64,000 bases of DNA from Stomorhina lunata. Its lineage: Eukaryota > Arthropoda > Insecta > Diptera > Rhiniidae. The stretch lies in contig OW121743.1 in the NCBI GenBank assembly GCA_933228675.1, positions 12,991,371 through 13,055,370 on the forward strand, written 5' to 3'. Under the pieces are notes generated by a model. The model was not told the DNA's origin. It did not search any database and worked only from the letters and a program-made list of their open reading frames with translations. The translations under genes and the position numbers were made by a program. This document shows positions 1 to 12,300 of this stretch, in pieces (positions within the stretch are counted from its first letter, which is position 1; each line of letters opens with the position of its first letter).

Positions 1-804
1 CTCTAACATTTACAATTTTATAATTTTCTTTTTATGGGGGATCTGTTTGGAGATCAAGGCCAAGAAATTGTGCTACTTCAACTGGATGAGTCCACAAATC
101 CTCATGACTAAGTGAAGTAGGGTTGGCGGTACAGTTAAAAATGTGGGGAGTATCATGAGGACCCTGACCACAAGCTGGGCATATGTTGGGGACGGCACGG
201 TCTATGCGGAACCAAAAGATATTTAATCTATTTCTATCCCGATCTCAGTTGAGCCCGAACGACTCTTGTTTTCCGCGGCAGGTTCTTTTCTTCTTCTGCT
301 ATGGGCGGTGGGCGACCTCCTAATACAACATTCATGCGATAACCTGAAATCGTGGAGTTGGTGGCATCTTTATGAATGTTGTTTAATGCTGCCATGTACG
401 AGGTATGATCTAAAGTATCAAGTACATATCTTCGTATGCTATCCTTATACACGCGAAGATCTTTCCTGACATGCCTCGGGGAAGATGCCAACTGTGTGAT
501 GTTCAAGTTTGGATGATTTCTCCGATGACATCCTTGTTCCTTTACTGGAAGGATCTTTGTTTCCTCGTGAAGATGATGTGGTGAGGTAATTTGTAGACAG
601 CCTGTAATAGTTCTTAGGGCTGCATTTTGGCAGCATTGAATATTTCTCCACTGAGCATCACTTAGCGACGCTGACCACACTGGAGCAGCATAATTTGCCA
701 CTGACCGACCAATCGCTTTATAGGTAGACAGCAAGGTTTCTTTGTCCATTCCCCAAGTACTGCTGGCTAGTGCTTTAAGGATCTTGTTTCTATGCGCGAC
801 AGTT

Positions 805-917
805 TTTGTTGTTGTAAAGTCGATATTATTGGAAATTTCGCAGAAGTGACAGTCCTTGGTAGGAATTTTAAGATTTCCGAGTCGTTCCTGTACGGAGAAC
901 CAACTGCCGTGGAAACG
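805..917 (-). mobile_element. CAA-tailed SINE inserted in the LINE
   Basis: A 113-bp insertion flanked by a perfect 13-bp target duplication, ATGCGCGACAGTT, at 792-804 and 918-930. Read on the minus strand it starts with a CCACGGCAGT-type head and ends in an ACAACAACAAA tail, as expected of a retroposed SINE. Removing it restores the LINE reading frame around the duplicated TVAHR residues. Other copies of the family lie at 1567-1645, 3561-3677, 7745-8640 (tandem) and 29706-29814. I see no clear tRNA A/B boxes, so its origin is unknown; it could be the 3' end of a LINE. Confidence 0.85.
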
Positions 918-1418
918 ATGCGCGACAGTTGTGGCATGTGCTGACGAAGTAAAAAGGCTGTCTGTCGAGTGTGACTCCCAGGATTTTCGGGTGGTTCCCT
1001 GTCGGAATTGGTGCACCATCGAACTCGACGCCAAGTTGTAGGCTTACTTCTATTGTCCAGATGGTAAATAGGGTCGCTGAGGATTTAGTTGGTTGTAATT
1101 TCAGGTTACGTTCAGTGAAGAAATTGTGAATGATACCGAGATAACGATTCACCTTAACGCATAGGTCTTCCACATTATGGCCGGTTGCCAATATCGTGCA
1201 GTCGTCCGCATATGATATCACTTCAACGCCTTGCGGTGGAGCTGGGAGTTTAGAGAGGTAGAAGTTAAACAGTAGTGGCGACAGGACTCCGCCCTGAGGA
1301 ACTCCCTCTTTGACTCTACGGTGTTTTGAGCGCTGATCTCTAAAATCTACAAATGACTGACGTCCACTCAGATAATTTACAATCCATCTCTTCAAGTTTG
1401 TTGGCATTGTGGACAGCA

Positions 1419-1529
1419 GGGGGGTTACCGCGTAACTCGATTCGAAAGAAATTACTTTCGAAACACAATGCTTTAAGCATACAAATTCGAACAGTTTTAT
1501 TTTCGAATCGAGATACGCAGTAACCCCCC
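1419..1529. mobile_element. 111-bp palindromic MITE inside the RT frame
   Basis: Both ends begin GGGGGGTTAC and continue with near-identical sequence (CGCGTAACTCGATTCGAAA on the left; the reverse complement of the right end gives TGCGTATCTCGATTCGAAA). This gives terminal inverted repeats of about 28 bp around a short core. It interrupts the LINE reverse transcriptase between residues DIS/KIS and LLSTMPTNLKRW. Its length is a multiple of three and it has no stop on this strand, so the reading frame runs through it. No clear target duplication is visible beyond a possible single T. Confidence 0.7.
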
Positions 1530-1566
1530 AGGATATCTTGGAAGAGGGTGGCATGGCTTAGCGAGT

Positions 1567-1645
1567 CAAAGGTCCGCGACAGCCGGTTCTATGTACCGGA
1601 ATGACCCGAGGTTTCTCGGCCAAGGGCTGTCAACTCAGCAACAAC
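1567..1645 (+). mobile_element. Diverged copy of the CAA-tailed SINE
   Basis: This stretch resembles the SINE at 805-917 in the opposite orientation (CAGCCGGTTCTATGTACCGG ... AAGGGCTGTC ... CAGCAACAACAT). It is more diverged than the other copies and no target duplication could be identified. Confidence 0.55.
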
Positions 1646-2815
1646 ATATTTAAAATGTTGGTGTTTTGCACTGCTGTACTTTTGGGGAAGTAATTCATAA
1701 GTTACCCTCATTTGTCCGAACTTACCCCGAAAGTAATGAAACAGACCTAATGTGTCCTTAGCAGAACCATGATATTTCTATGAAAAAAACACTACACTTT
1801 AAAATTCATTTTTTATTTAAATTTTTTAACCATTAAACTATAAAAATAAGACTTAACCAAACAAATACGTATTTTGTATAATTTAAAAGTTTTAATGAAA
1901 TGAATTTTATGCAACCACCAATTTTTTGTTTTAAGAATTATTAATATGTTTTTTCTTTTTTTATAAATATTATTTAAAGATCTAACCAGTTAATTTTAAA
2001 TGTTTTTTGAGTGTTTTAACAATTAAGCCCTTTAATATTTTTCCCTAAAAGAAAATTTGAAAAAAAAAAAACAGAAATAGTCAAACAAAAAGAAAATTTT
2101 GCCTTTAAATTTAAATTTTTTTTCAAATTTTTTTAGCATAATTCTTTATATAATACAATTATATTTTATTAAAAATCATTTATGTTTTATACTATTTTGC
2201 TTTTTTTCCAGTTTTTAATAAAATTTACTTACAAGCTAGTGAAAAAAAAAAACTATAAAGTATAAAGAAATGGTTGTGTATACATTAAAAATTCTTAGAT
2301 CTTTGCTTGATTCGTTGATGTTTTTTAGTTTTTGTGAATTTCAGTACTTTGTTTTTATATTATTGTTATATAAATTCTAGTCATTTTATGGGCTTAAATG
2401 AATATTATTCATAAATATTTATTTTCCTTTTAATGATTTTTTCTTCTTACTTTTTTTTGTAGAAAAAAAAAAATAATTTATAAGAAATGCTTCCAGCCTG
2501 AGGTAGTTCGTAATTAAAATGGTAGGCTTCTTTTTTTAAGTTAATTAGTAATTGTTCTTATTGTTGTTCTTATTAAATTTCGAATTTTTATTATTGTAAA
2601 GTTTATTTCCTTATCCATTTTCATTTATATCTTAAAGAATCTAATATTGTTTATGATCTCCAATTAGTAGTTTTTCAATTATTGAACATTTTCAATTAAA
2701 TTTCAACCTAAAATGTTTAATATTCAATTTCATATATCTCTTAGTCTAAAATTCTATAAATGAATAGAGTTTTGTCCAAATAAAGTCTAAAGTTTGCTTG
2801 CTTTTTTTTAATTTT
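1646..2815. other. AT-rich downstream flank of rngo, no gene seen
   Basis: Very AT-rich sequence with many homopolymer runs. No reading frame, RNA gene or repeat family is supported. Since rngo reads toward lower coordinates, its 3' UTR and poly(A) site probably fall in 1650-3088. Several minus-strand AATAAA-type hexamers exist, but none can be singled out. Confidence 0.4.
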
Positions 2816-2954
2816 CAAAATTTTTTTTGCTATATGCTCCGCATTAGCTTGTTTTGTCTGACCATTATTTCTATGCAGTTCTGTAATGACTTCATTAACA
2901 TTTGAAGCCTATTTTTACGAGATCACTTACATTATTTTCATCATTTAAACTTAT
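2816..2954 (-). pseudogene. Frameshifted UBA-domain relic downstream of rngo
   Basis: On the minus strand, 135-270 nt past the rngo stop, the sequence reads NNVSDLVKIGFK and then, after a one-base shift near 2900, VNEVITELHRNNGQTKQ followed by AEHIAKKIL. This is the pattern of a ubiquitin-associated (UBA) domain: helix 1, a GF loop, helix 2 with the (V/I)xEL core, NG, then helix 3. Drosophila Rngo is described with a C-terminal UBA domain, and the 407-residue product here ends without one. The relic cannot be reached from exon 5: the upstream frame has TAA at 3089, an in-frame TGA lies near 2988, and the frameshift interrupts the domain itself. Either the domain decayed into 3' UTR or the assembly has indel errors. 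Confidence 0.65.
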
Positions 2955-3088
2955 TACCGGAAGTAAGGGCGGCGGCCTTATTCACTGTACTCGAGAAGCA
3001 GTTTAAAAAACATACAGAAATCAATAGAGTTTTGGTTTTTGTTTTGTTGTATGTTGGAGGAGTGTATTCAATACATACAGAATGAATA

Positions 3089-3316
3089 TTAGTTATTTAG
3101 TCTACTTCCACCACTTGCATCTCGTTTACTTTGTTCGATGGCATCTTTGATTGCTCGCTCCTCGGCATCATTGGCTGAATCGTTTAAAAGTTTAAGCTCG
3201 TCTTCTGAATTGCCCGACAAGCGGGCACATTCGGGCAGTTCACTCTCGGGCAAGAATTTTGTTTCGGTGCCGGTGGTACCAATGCGCAAAACGTTACGCT
3301 GCAAATCAATGTTACA
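3089..3316 (-). CDS. rngo: rngo coding exon 5: C-terminus with UIM-like helix
   Basis: Encodes 75 residues, from [20 protein letters not shown] through ELPECARL to the end at SRLNN. The acceptor TTTCAG precedes 3316 and the stop TAA lies at 3091-3089. The helix [16 protein letters not shown] has the acidic start and the Ala-x3-Ser spacing of a ubiquitin-interacting motif. Confidence 0.93.
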   Translation of the reverse strand, partial: CNIDLQRNVLRIGTTGTETKFLPESELPECARLSGNSEDELKLLNDSANDAEERAIKDAIEQSKRDASGGSRLNN

Positions 3317-6300
3317 CTGAAATATAAAGTCAAATTGTTAGATAATTTTATGAAATACAAATTGGTGTACAAATTTATGACCATTTTTGATATTTTTGGC
3401 ATTAAATGTACTCAAAAACTTTTCACGTACGAAAGGTATTAGAAGTTACACTTTCATATATTAATTTGCCGTATGGTTGTTTTGAAAAGTCCCATGAAAA
3501 AGAGTGTATACCTCTTTTACTCTTATTCGGAAACAACTAATGAAGACGATTATGCATTGATACCTTCCCACGGCAGTCGGCTCTTCATACCGGAACGACT
3601 CGGAAATTTTAGGATTCCGGTCAAGGACTGATACTTCTGCTTTATAACCAAAAATATCGCAGTTACAACAACAACATCATCCATTGAGAGAAAGCTAAGG
3701 CACACACACGTGTTCATGAAATGTATGTCTTTGGTATTAGTGTTATTTAGAGCAACAGGTTTGCTAAAAAGTTGATAGCCTAAAATAAAATAATCCGGTA
3801 TGTGATGGAAATAGAGGGGTTTCAAATCGATCGATTTTAGTTATATTTTTGAGATAGTTGTCCACATTTTCAAAAAAAAAAAAAATAAGCCAAATGAAAG
3901 ATAAGATATCAGTCAAAAGGATTAAATCCCAAGTTTTAATATTTTTTTGGGAAAATAACCAAAATAACTGAAATCGATCGATTTCCATCATATACCGAAA
4001 TATTTTCATTTTCTACCTTCGATGGTGATTAATCTTTGGAGGGCTAACAATTATTCGACAGTTTCAACAGGAGAATTTTGAACTAAATTTGGGCAATGTA
4101 AGTGGATTTAAATGTAGAGGCCTAAACAAGGGTCTAATTGTCTAATCCGTTCGAAGTTACTAATGGAGTAAGACAAGGATGTATCTTGTCACCTATATTT
4201 TTTATCCACGTCACGAAAACATAATGCACTCGTCTCTGAATGGAAGACGCGGTAACCAATGGACAGCCTTTAAACAACTCGAGGACTAGGAAAATGCCGA
4301 TGAGGAATGTTTTTTAAGCCAAAGCTCATCACAGTTGAATCTCGGGCGGCTGGGCTGAAAATCAATATTTCCAAGACAACGATTAGGCCTGGAGGCTATG
4401 GTGCAAACCAGTCGCCACACATTAATGTGGATAAGGAGGTTATTGGATTTGTAGGAACCTTCAATTATCTGGGAAGTTTGGTATCTACAATAGGGGCGTC
4501 GACAAGGACATTGAATCCCGTATAAAAAAGGCAAAATCTGCATTCGCTAATATCCGAGCAATTTGGAAATCTCGCCAAATATTAACAACAAATGTCAAGT
4601 CCATCTTGCATCACAGTTGCGCAACTTGAAAACGCAAAAATGCCATCGAAATGCGCCTGCAAATCTTTGCAAACAAACGTTAACGGCAAATCCTTTATAT
4701 ATGGTGGACCAATTGCACAATAAATGAACATCTACTAAACGCGACAAACCAAATTCCAGCTTCTATAGGGGAATGACAGCGGAAACGGCAGTGGAAGGCA
4801 CACACACACTTTGAAGGCTAAATATAAACATTGCTCAAAAAGCGCTTATTTGGAATCCACAGTGAAGAAGAGGCTGTCGTTTTAGTGCACCTGCTAGAAC
4901 GTGAAAAAAGTACGGAAGTGCAAGCGGCAAACTATTCATGGAAGAATGGTTAAGGCCCTAGCAAACTATTCATGGAAGAACGGTTGAGGACCTATGCTCT
5001 ACTGAGAGTCAAGTATAATAGAAGAAGATTTTCATAGCACGATTTTACTTTAGCCTCAAAATAGGGGTCTTTTCTTTTCAGCAAACATTCTCTTGAGACC
5101 TGAGAAGAGGAAAATATCGCTGGGAACAGATCTAGAGAAAACGGTAGATATAATTAGAAGCTATAGACATATGTCTTTATAAAACACTTTCTATTAATCA
5201 AACGGACTATTATTTCACGATTTCATATTTTTAATTCTCCAATAACGCTATAAAATAGTCGCTGCTGATGGTTTTTCTCTTAAGAAGATAAAGCATATCC
5301 GAAATTAATGATAATATAACCATTCCAGCCGACTGTTGCGACTTTCCACGCCTCGCCAAGTGTAGTCTTCTCGTCTGGCTATCGATTCCACTTTGATTTT
5401 TAATGATGGAGTCATTGATGCAGAACATATTGGATGTCAATTAAAGCGATAACACCAGAAAACGTGAAAAATGCCCACAAATTTGTTTTGAATGATCAAA
5501 AAGTAAAGTTGCGTGAGTTAGCTGGCACCGTAAAGATATCAAAAGAACGTGTTGGCAATTTCTAACTTCTATTTAAAGCGGCTGCAGCGTTTGCTTACTG
5601 TTGACCAAAAACAAAAGCGTATTGATGATTCTAAGCCGTATTTAGATATGTTTAAACGTAAGAATTGAATTAAAACGATTGTCATCTGAGTGGACAGCAA
5701 CTGGCTACCCTAATCGAAAGCGCGCGAAATTACAACAATTAAAAGGAAAGGTTATGACCTTGGTATTTTGTGAGAGCTATAATATACATTTCTATATGTT
5801 GCAAAAATGATAATTATTACCTGATGTCTTTTGAGCATATCTAAACCCAACAGCATGTCCATGGGTTGTTGTTCCAAAACCGTAAAACTTGAAACCAAAT
5901 AATCATTTTCAATTTGTAATTTACCCATATGAATGCGACCGGAAATACGTTGGGTACCAACACCTTTGGCAATACCACTCCATCTACGATAAGAAAACAA
6001 AAACAAATTATTAAATGTCTCTCATAACTATAAGTTTTCAATTAAATTACTTGGTATCAATTAAATGTGTGACATTACAACGTTTAGCACAAGCCGTACT
6101 CATAATAGTAGTTTGGGCACCAGAATCTACAAAAGCCTTAACGGGTATACCATTCACTTTACAATTTATATAACTAGAAAAATGGAAAAAATATTTTGAA
6201 ATAGTTTATTTTTCAAACAAATTATAAGTTAACCTACAGCATTGTAACAGTGCCAAAGACTTCCGGATGTAATTCTATTGCAGCTGCCATATTTTCCTGA

Positions 6301-9300
6301 ATATTTTTTTGTTTGATCTCTTCCTCAATCATACGTTGTGCTTCCGGATCAAAGGGATCAGCATGTAACATACGTAAACGTTGAGCATTGCGTGCTTTTC
6401 GAGCATCGATTTGTTCTTTTAAGACTTTTTCAAAACTTTCCATATTGCCCGATAGCAAAGCATCTGCTAAGCGAGGATTATTTTGTTTCAACAATGCCAT
6501 TGACTCGGGATTATCGAGGAACATTTTTCGCACCGCAGCTGGATCATCGTCATAGTTGACATTGAATTCATCGGAGTCATTGTAATCAAGAATATTGGAA
6601 CCTAAACGATAGCCGCTGTTTGAACTATTGCCTGAACTGGTACCGGGTATGCTAATATTACTGAAGTCCAAGTCACGAATAGCAGCTTCATCTGAAATTT
6701 ATAAATGTATAATTAAATAAATTAACAACTACGCTGTTCTTTTTAAATTTGTATTATTTTTAAACAGAACAAATAACTATTATTAAAAAAAAAACAAGTA
6801 AGAAAGTGCTATAGTCGGTCAAGCCCGACCATACGATACCCTTCACCACTAAGGTCAAAGGTGTTCTTTTTTTCTTGTATAAAGACAAGTATTTGCTAAA
6901 TTTTGCCATTTTCTAAAAACTTATATATTTAAGCTGTTTTTTTATATGAGAGCTAGAGTCAAATGTGGATCGATTATCCTGAAATTCGGCAAATTGATTA
7001 TAGTTGTTACAAAAATTGTGTATGCAAAAAATAAACTTAAAATTCTCATTATCTTCAGATTTACGAGCGTTTTAGTGATTTTTGTCTCATTTATTGCGTT
7101 TTGATAGAAGAGTTTATATGGGAGCTATGGTCAAATGTGCACCGATTTCAACGAAATTTGGTACAGTGATTTTAGTTTATATAGGCAGTATTTTTTTTTA
7201 ATTTCATAAAAAAATATTGATATTTGTGGTCAATATATCAATTCCTGGAAGTGGCACCTATGGGAGGTACCATAAATAATGGACCGATTTTGACGAATTT
7301 CAATAGCCATGGTCTCACAAAAAAATGATCTGTGCCAAATTTCATCAAATTATCTTTAGAACCGCGACCTGTACTTTAATTACTTTTTTTACATGGGGGG
7401 CCATGGCCAGTCTTCAAGCCAGACGGACGGATGGACGGACTGACATCGCCAAATCGACTCAGAAAGTGATTCTAAGTCTATTGGTATATTAAAAGGTGGG
7501 TCTAAGACAAATATTTCTATGCGTTACATACATCAGCACAAACTTATAATACCCTTTCCACTCATGGTGGTAAAGGGTATAATAATAAGAAAGTATTGTA
7601 GCCGATCAATTCCGACTATATGATATCCCAAATAACAGAGGTCAAATGGTTGTAAATAAGTCTTTTTTGTCTGCGCTAAATGTTCTCATAACACAAAAGA
7701 CTTCCCAGTCTTATCTTGAAGCTGGGAACCTATTAAAATTTCGCATATATATAATGTTGTATTTGTTGTAACAACGATATCGCAGAAGTGGCAGTCCTTG
7801 GTCGGAAGTCTGTGATTATCCGAGTCGTTCCGGTACGAAGAACCGACTGCCGTTGGAACGATGTTTATATAATACTTATATTTGCAAAGACTTAGCATAA
7901 ATCTCTTATCATCTTCAGATTTATGGACGTTAGTCTGTTTCTATAAACTTTAATATTATACCTAGAGGTAATTTTGTTGTATTTGTTGTAACAACGATAT
8001 CGCAGAAGTGGCAGTCCTTGGTCGGAAGTCTGTGATTATCCGGATCGCGCCGGTAAAAAGAATTGAATGCCGTGGGAACGATGTTTATATAATACTTATC
8101 TTTGCAAAGACTTAGCATAAATCTCTTATCACCTTCAGATTTATGGACGTTAGTCTGTTTCTATAAACTTTAATATTATACCTAGAGGTAATTTTGTTGT
8201 ATTTGTTGTAACAACGATATCGCAGAAGTGGCAGTCCTTGGTCGGAAGTCTGTGATTATCCGAGTCGTTCCGGTACGAAGAACCGACTGCCGTTGGAACG
8301 ATGTTTATATAATACTTATATTTGCAAAGACTTAGCATAAATCTCTTATCACCTTCAGATTTATGGACGTTAGTCTGTTTCTATAAACTTTAATATTATA
8401 CCTAGAGGTAATTTTGTTGTATTTGTTGTAACAACGATATCGCAGAAGTGGCAGTCCTTGGTCGGAAGTCTGTGATTATCCGGATCGCGCCGGTAAAAAG
8501 AATTGAATGCCGTGGGAACGATGTTTATATAATACTTATATTTGCAAAGATTTAGCATAAATCTCTTATCACCTTCAGATTTATGGAGGTTAGTCTGTTT
8601 CCATAAACTTTAATATTATACCTAGAGGTAATTTTGTAGCTAAAAGGGGCCTGAAAGACCGACCTATTTTATAATTAATTAATCGCTAAATCCGACCTGA
8701 AGTGATTCTGAATCTATTAGTATACTCAAATATGGGAGTCAGATCAAAATCAATATAACCTACCCATATCTCCTTGTATACTGACGGTTTTTAAAATAAC
8801 AAAATTTTTGTTTACTCGATCATTTTTTACGTTCGCAATAAACATCCTTGACCTTAACATTGAACCGCAAACAATATTAAGTTAAATGCTTTAAATGCTT
8901 TTTTTGGTGCCTTTTCCATTGTTTTGCGTTAATAAAATGATGTCATGCCGTGAAATAAATGCTTTTTTTAAATGAGTTGGCGAGTGGGATGATGGTGTTA
9001 AGTAAATTACCAACTCCAAGTTGTATAAGTAGTATACTCATACCGTATTGATAGAGTGATTAAGAAAATTTGTTTTGTATGAGTAACTGAGGAAAATATG
9101 ATAGATTTTAAAAAACATTCTGTATGTGTGTATGTTTAGTAGATGTTTCTTTGACTAAAATCCTTTGAGCGCGGTGTGGTTGGTTGTTTTAAATATTCTG
9201 GAGCGTTTCTCGACTTCATTTTGTATATAAAGATAGACGAATTTAATTATAGTCATAGTTTTATATTAACCCATTTCAGCATATGCATCATATATTGGAT

Positions 9301-12300
9301 TGACGTAAATCTATTGCATTTTATTATTGATCTCATAGCTTTATTCTCTAGCTTTTGCAGTCACTCTATTTGAACATATGTGCAGCGTGTATATAATATC
9401 GTTGAACCTAATTCAAAATGATGTTTTATAATTGAATTATCAGAACTCAAATCCGAACGGAATTTGTGACATATTTTATATTTTGGTGCTCTTTAGATCT
9501 AAGTTAAAGCTTTTTTAAAGTTTTAAGTTCATTACTGATCAATTTTGTGCTGAATTCACGATGTGCTTTAGTGAAATAGTTTTAGATAAAACCTTCGCTT
9601 TCTGAGCTAATAAAGAGATTTTTGACAAACTCTTGATGCAAATCGGTTATAAATGACATCGCTTTCATGCCTTTTCCGGTTTTGTCTCAGTTTCCTAACT
9701 AAAACCATTAAAAGCCATATGCACTTTTTTCCCACGATTTTTAAAATCTTCATAAAATTTTAGCAAAAAATGATTTTATGTTGCAGTTTTGCTTTTGACT
9801 AGCAAAACACTCGGTTTACGAGGTAGTTTGGAAACTTTCAAAGATATTTGCGAGGAGTGTGCTCCACAAAAAGAAACGGTATTTTGAAAAATGTACGTTT
9901 AAGTTTTGGTCATTTACCCATGTCGTATATTATACATACATGGGGATCATATTAATGAGATATATATCAAACGATGCGAAACTGAAAGATCTACCAATCC
10001 TTATTCATTTTTTTGGAATTCCTTGAGGCGGCCGAAAAATATGCGATAAAAATTAAAAAGTGACTAAAACGTGCTTTAGATTTTGGCAGTCAGTAGTTAA
10101 GTAGTATATTTCTTCTTCTGTTATCCTTGACTCCCAGTGGAGCATAGGGCCCCAAGTAGTATTAGAAGTGACGAAATGTATTCATCCCTCAATTGTGGTC
10201 TCTATACGACTTGGCTCCAAATGTTAAAACGAATGAAGAAGACAAAATATGAAAAAAAATAAATGCTCAAATCGATAACACTTAAAAGTTCAAACTTGCG
10301 TACTAAGATTTTGTGTTCAATATACCTGAAGTCTTGGGAGTTAAAATGTGAAATAAGATTTTCGAACTCCTAAGACGAAATATGAAAAAACGTTTATGCT
10401 TCAATCGATTTTTTTTACGTTTTTTTTTAATTTGCATGCCAATTACACTAAAAAGTGCAAACTTGCGCTACTAAGATTTTGTGTTCAATATACCTAAAGT
10501 CTTGGAAGTTCAAATCTGTAAATAGATTTTCCGAATTCCTAAGTGTACAAAAATTATTTGAGTTGAAAGACGATTTCAAAGGAATCAATTTCAAAGGATT
10601 TCAAAGCTGAGGGTGCCGATGGATTGCCTTTATAACTAGGCAATTTGGATCTATCAATAAATCAAAAACAAAACTGATGTTTTCTAAAAATTGTACCACA
10701 TGCGATCGCTGACAACTATAGCTACGAGATTGTAAAACATATACCTTGGTACAGCAGAGAATTATACATGGATGTTATTTTGGACTAAGTAGGCAGGAAG
10801 CTAAGAAGAACTAAAATTTGAATCGACAAAACACTAATACTACCCGTGTTTTTTCTATGATGAATAATGGGCACTTGTTTTTGAGAGATTTTCAATATAT
10901 GGACCAATCCGCTGTAAAAATATTTACCTCAGTAAGAAAAGTGTTCGAAAACGCTCCCGGGGAAACTTGTAGAAAAAGATCAGTTCGTTTGATCGAAATT
11001 TTGTTTAGTCCTCCTTAAAATGTTTGTTCCTTTACTTTAACGAAACAACCTAAACTTACTCAAATGTGTTCCTGTACAACATTTTCAATACAAATTGTTG
11101 ATTTTTGAATAATTTTTGACAACTTCGGACTGTTTTGGGTAGTTTCGTTAGAGTACGGGAACAAACATAATGTTTATTTATCTTTTATTGTTTTGGGTTT
11201 AGTTTATTTGTAAAAAAAATAACGAATGAAAGGGGAAATACTACATATCACGCCTGAAACTGATCATGGGTTGCATAACAGTGGTTTATGATGTTTTGTT
11301 TCTTGGAAATAGACGTCCAATCTAGATACCTTCATTATGTTATACAGTAAAGTTTTGTTTGGACATATAGGTTAGGTTAGACAGGCAGCCGATGTTAAGT
11401 CAGCGTCACTTGGGTCCTAAAAACGGTCCCTTTGTTTGGACATATAAGACATATTAAAAAAGCCTTCAGAAATTGTCTAATACTATTTTCGATTTCAGAT
11501 TCCCTTATTTATAACAAAAAAATATCTGTGCATCAATTTGCTCAACTTTTACTTTGACAAACAACAGATCGAAAAGAAAGTGCCGGACGAATATTTATAT
11601 TTCTATAAAACTTTTCTTGTGTTTGGTGGTATAGGAGACTCATTGCATTTCTTTTGGAAAATATAAAATTTAAAAATAAAACCATTAAAACAAATATATG
11701 TACATATGTCCATTTGTATATACGAGTAAATGTACATATGCATATTTAAGCGCATTGACCCAGTTCCGAAAGTGAAAAACAAAGTAACACAAATACTTAA
11801 ACAAAAAGCTATGTTATATACATAAGCATACAGACATACTACATATTTGCATCTCGAAACGAATTTTGGACAGCCAGACGGATAAACAAGTCATAAATAA
11901 AAAAGTAGATGAGAAATAAAACATTTTTTATAAAAAAAAAAAACACAAGAACTCAATTGAAAGTGAGTACATAGCAATTAGTGTGAACAAATTTGGAAAT
12001 ACTGCGCCTACATTGCAAGATTCTATGACTTATTATAGAGACAAGACAAGCCAAATATAATGGTTTAAAATTTTCAAACTTACCCAAATCCATGGGTGCA
12101 CCCCGATTTGATGGAGGACGTTTAACTTGTAACATCACACAATCGCCATCTTTTATGCCAAAATGTTTCAGAGGCTTTTGGTTGTCCGTCAATGCTTTGC
12201 CATTGAAGACGACAACCATTTGTGAGCCGGCAATACCAGATTCCACCTCACAAAAGGCTTTAAAATTCTCAAGTTCCAATTCCTCCGAAACATCGAGAAA

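Larger units (their letters stand above)
32..1556 (-). pseudogene. Jockey-like LINE, C-terminal half of ORF2 (broken)
   Basis: Reverse transcriptase and C-terminal region of a non-LTR retrotransposon, read on the minus strand. Visible in order: an RT palm segment with GVPQGGVLSPLLFN and the catalytic ISYADDCTIL box near 1195-1225; a thumb/connection segment (TWGMDKETLLSTYKAIGRS, TALRTITGC-type motifs) at about 270-790; and a C-terminal cysteine/histidine knuckle (CPACG ... PHDTPHIFNC) ending at a stop at 32-34. The frame is broken by a SINE (805-917), a MITE (1419-1529), a frameshift near 1030 and a TGG-to-TAG stop near 236. The intact Trp codon is seen in the sister fragment at 44370-44525. 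Clade assignment (Jockey superfamily) is from motif resemblance only. Confidence 0.85.

Noticed and set aside
2816..3088. UBA segment as a sixth spliced rngo exon
   Set aside because: The only good acceptor (TACAG near 2989) leads straight into an in-frame TGA for the UBA frame, and the domain itself has a frameshift near 2900. No splice path keeps it intact.
5821..6173. Retroviral-type aspartic protease motif (DSGA) as a sign of an endogenous retrovirus
   Set aside because: It lies in spliced exons flanked by ubiquitin-like and Ddi1-specific sequence, so it is the cellular Ddi1/Rngo protease. No gag, RT, integrase or LTR is nearby.
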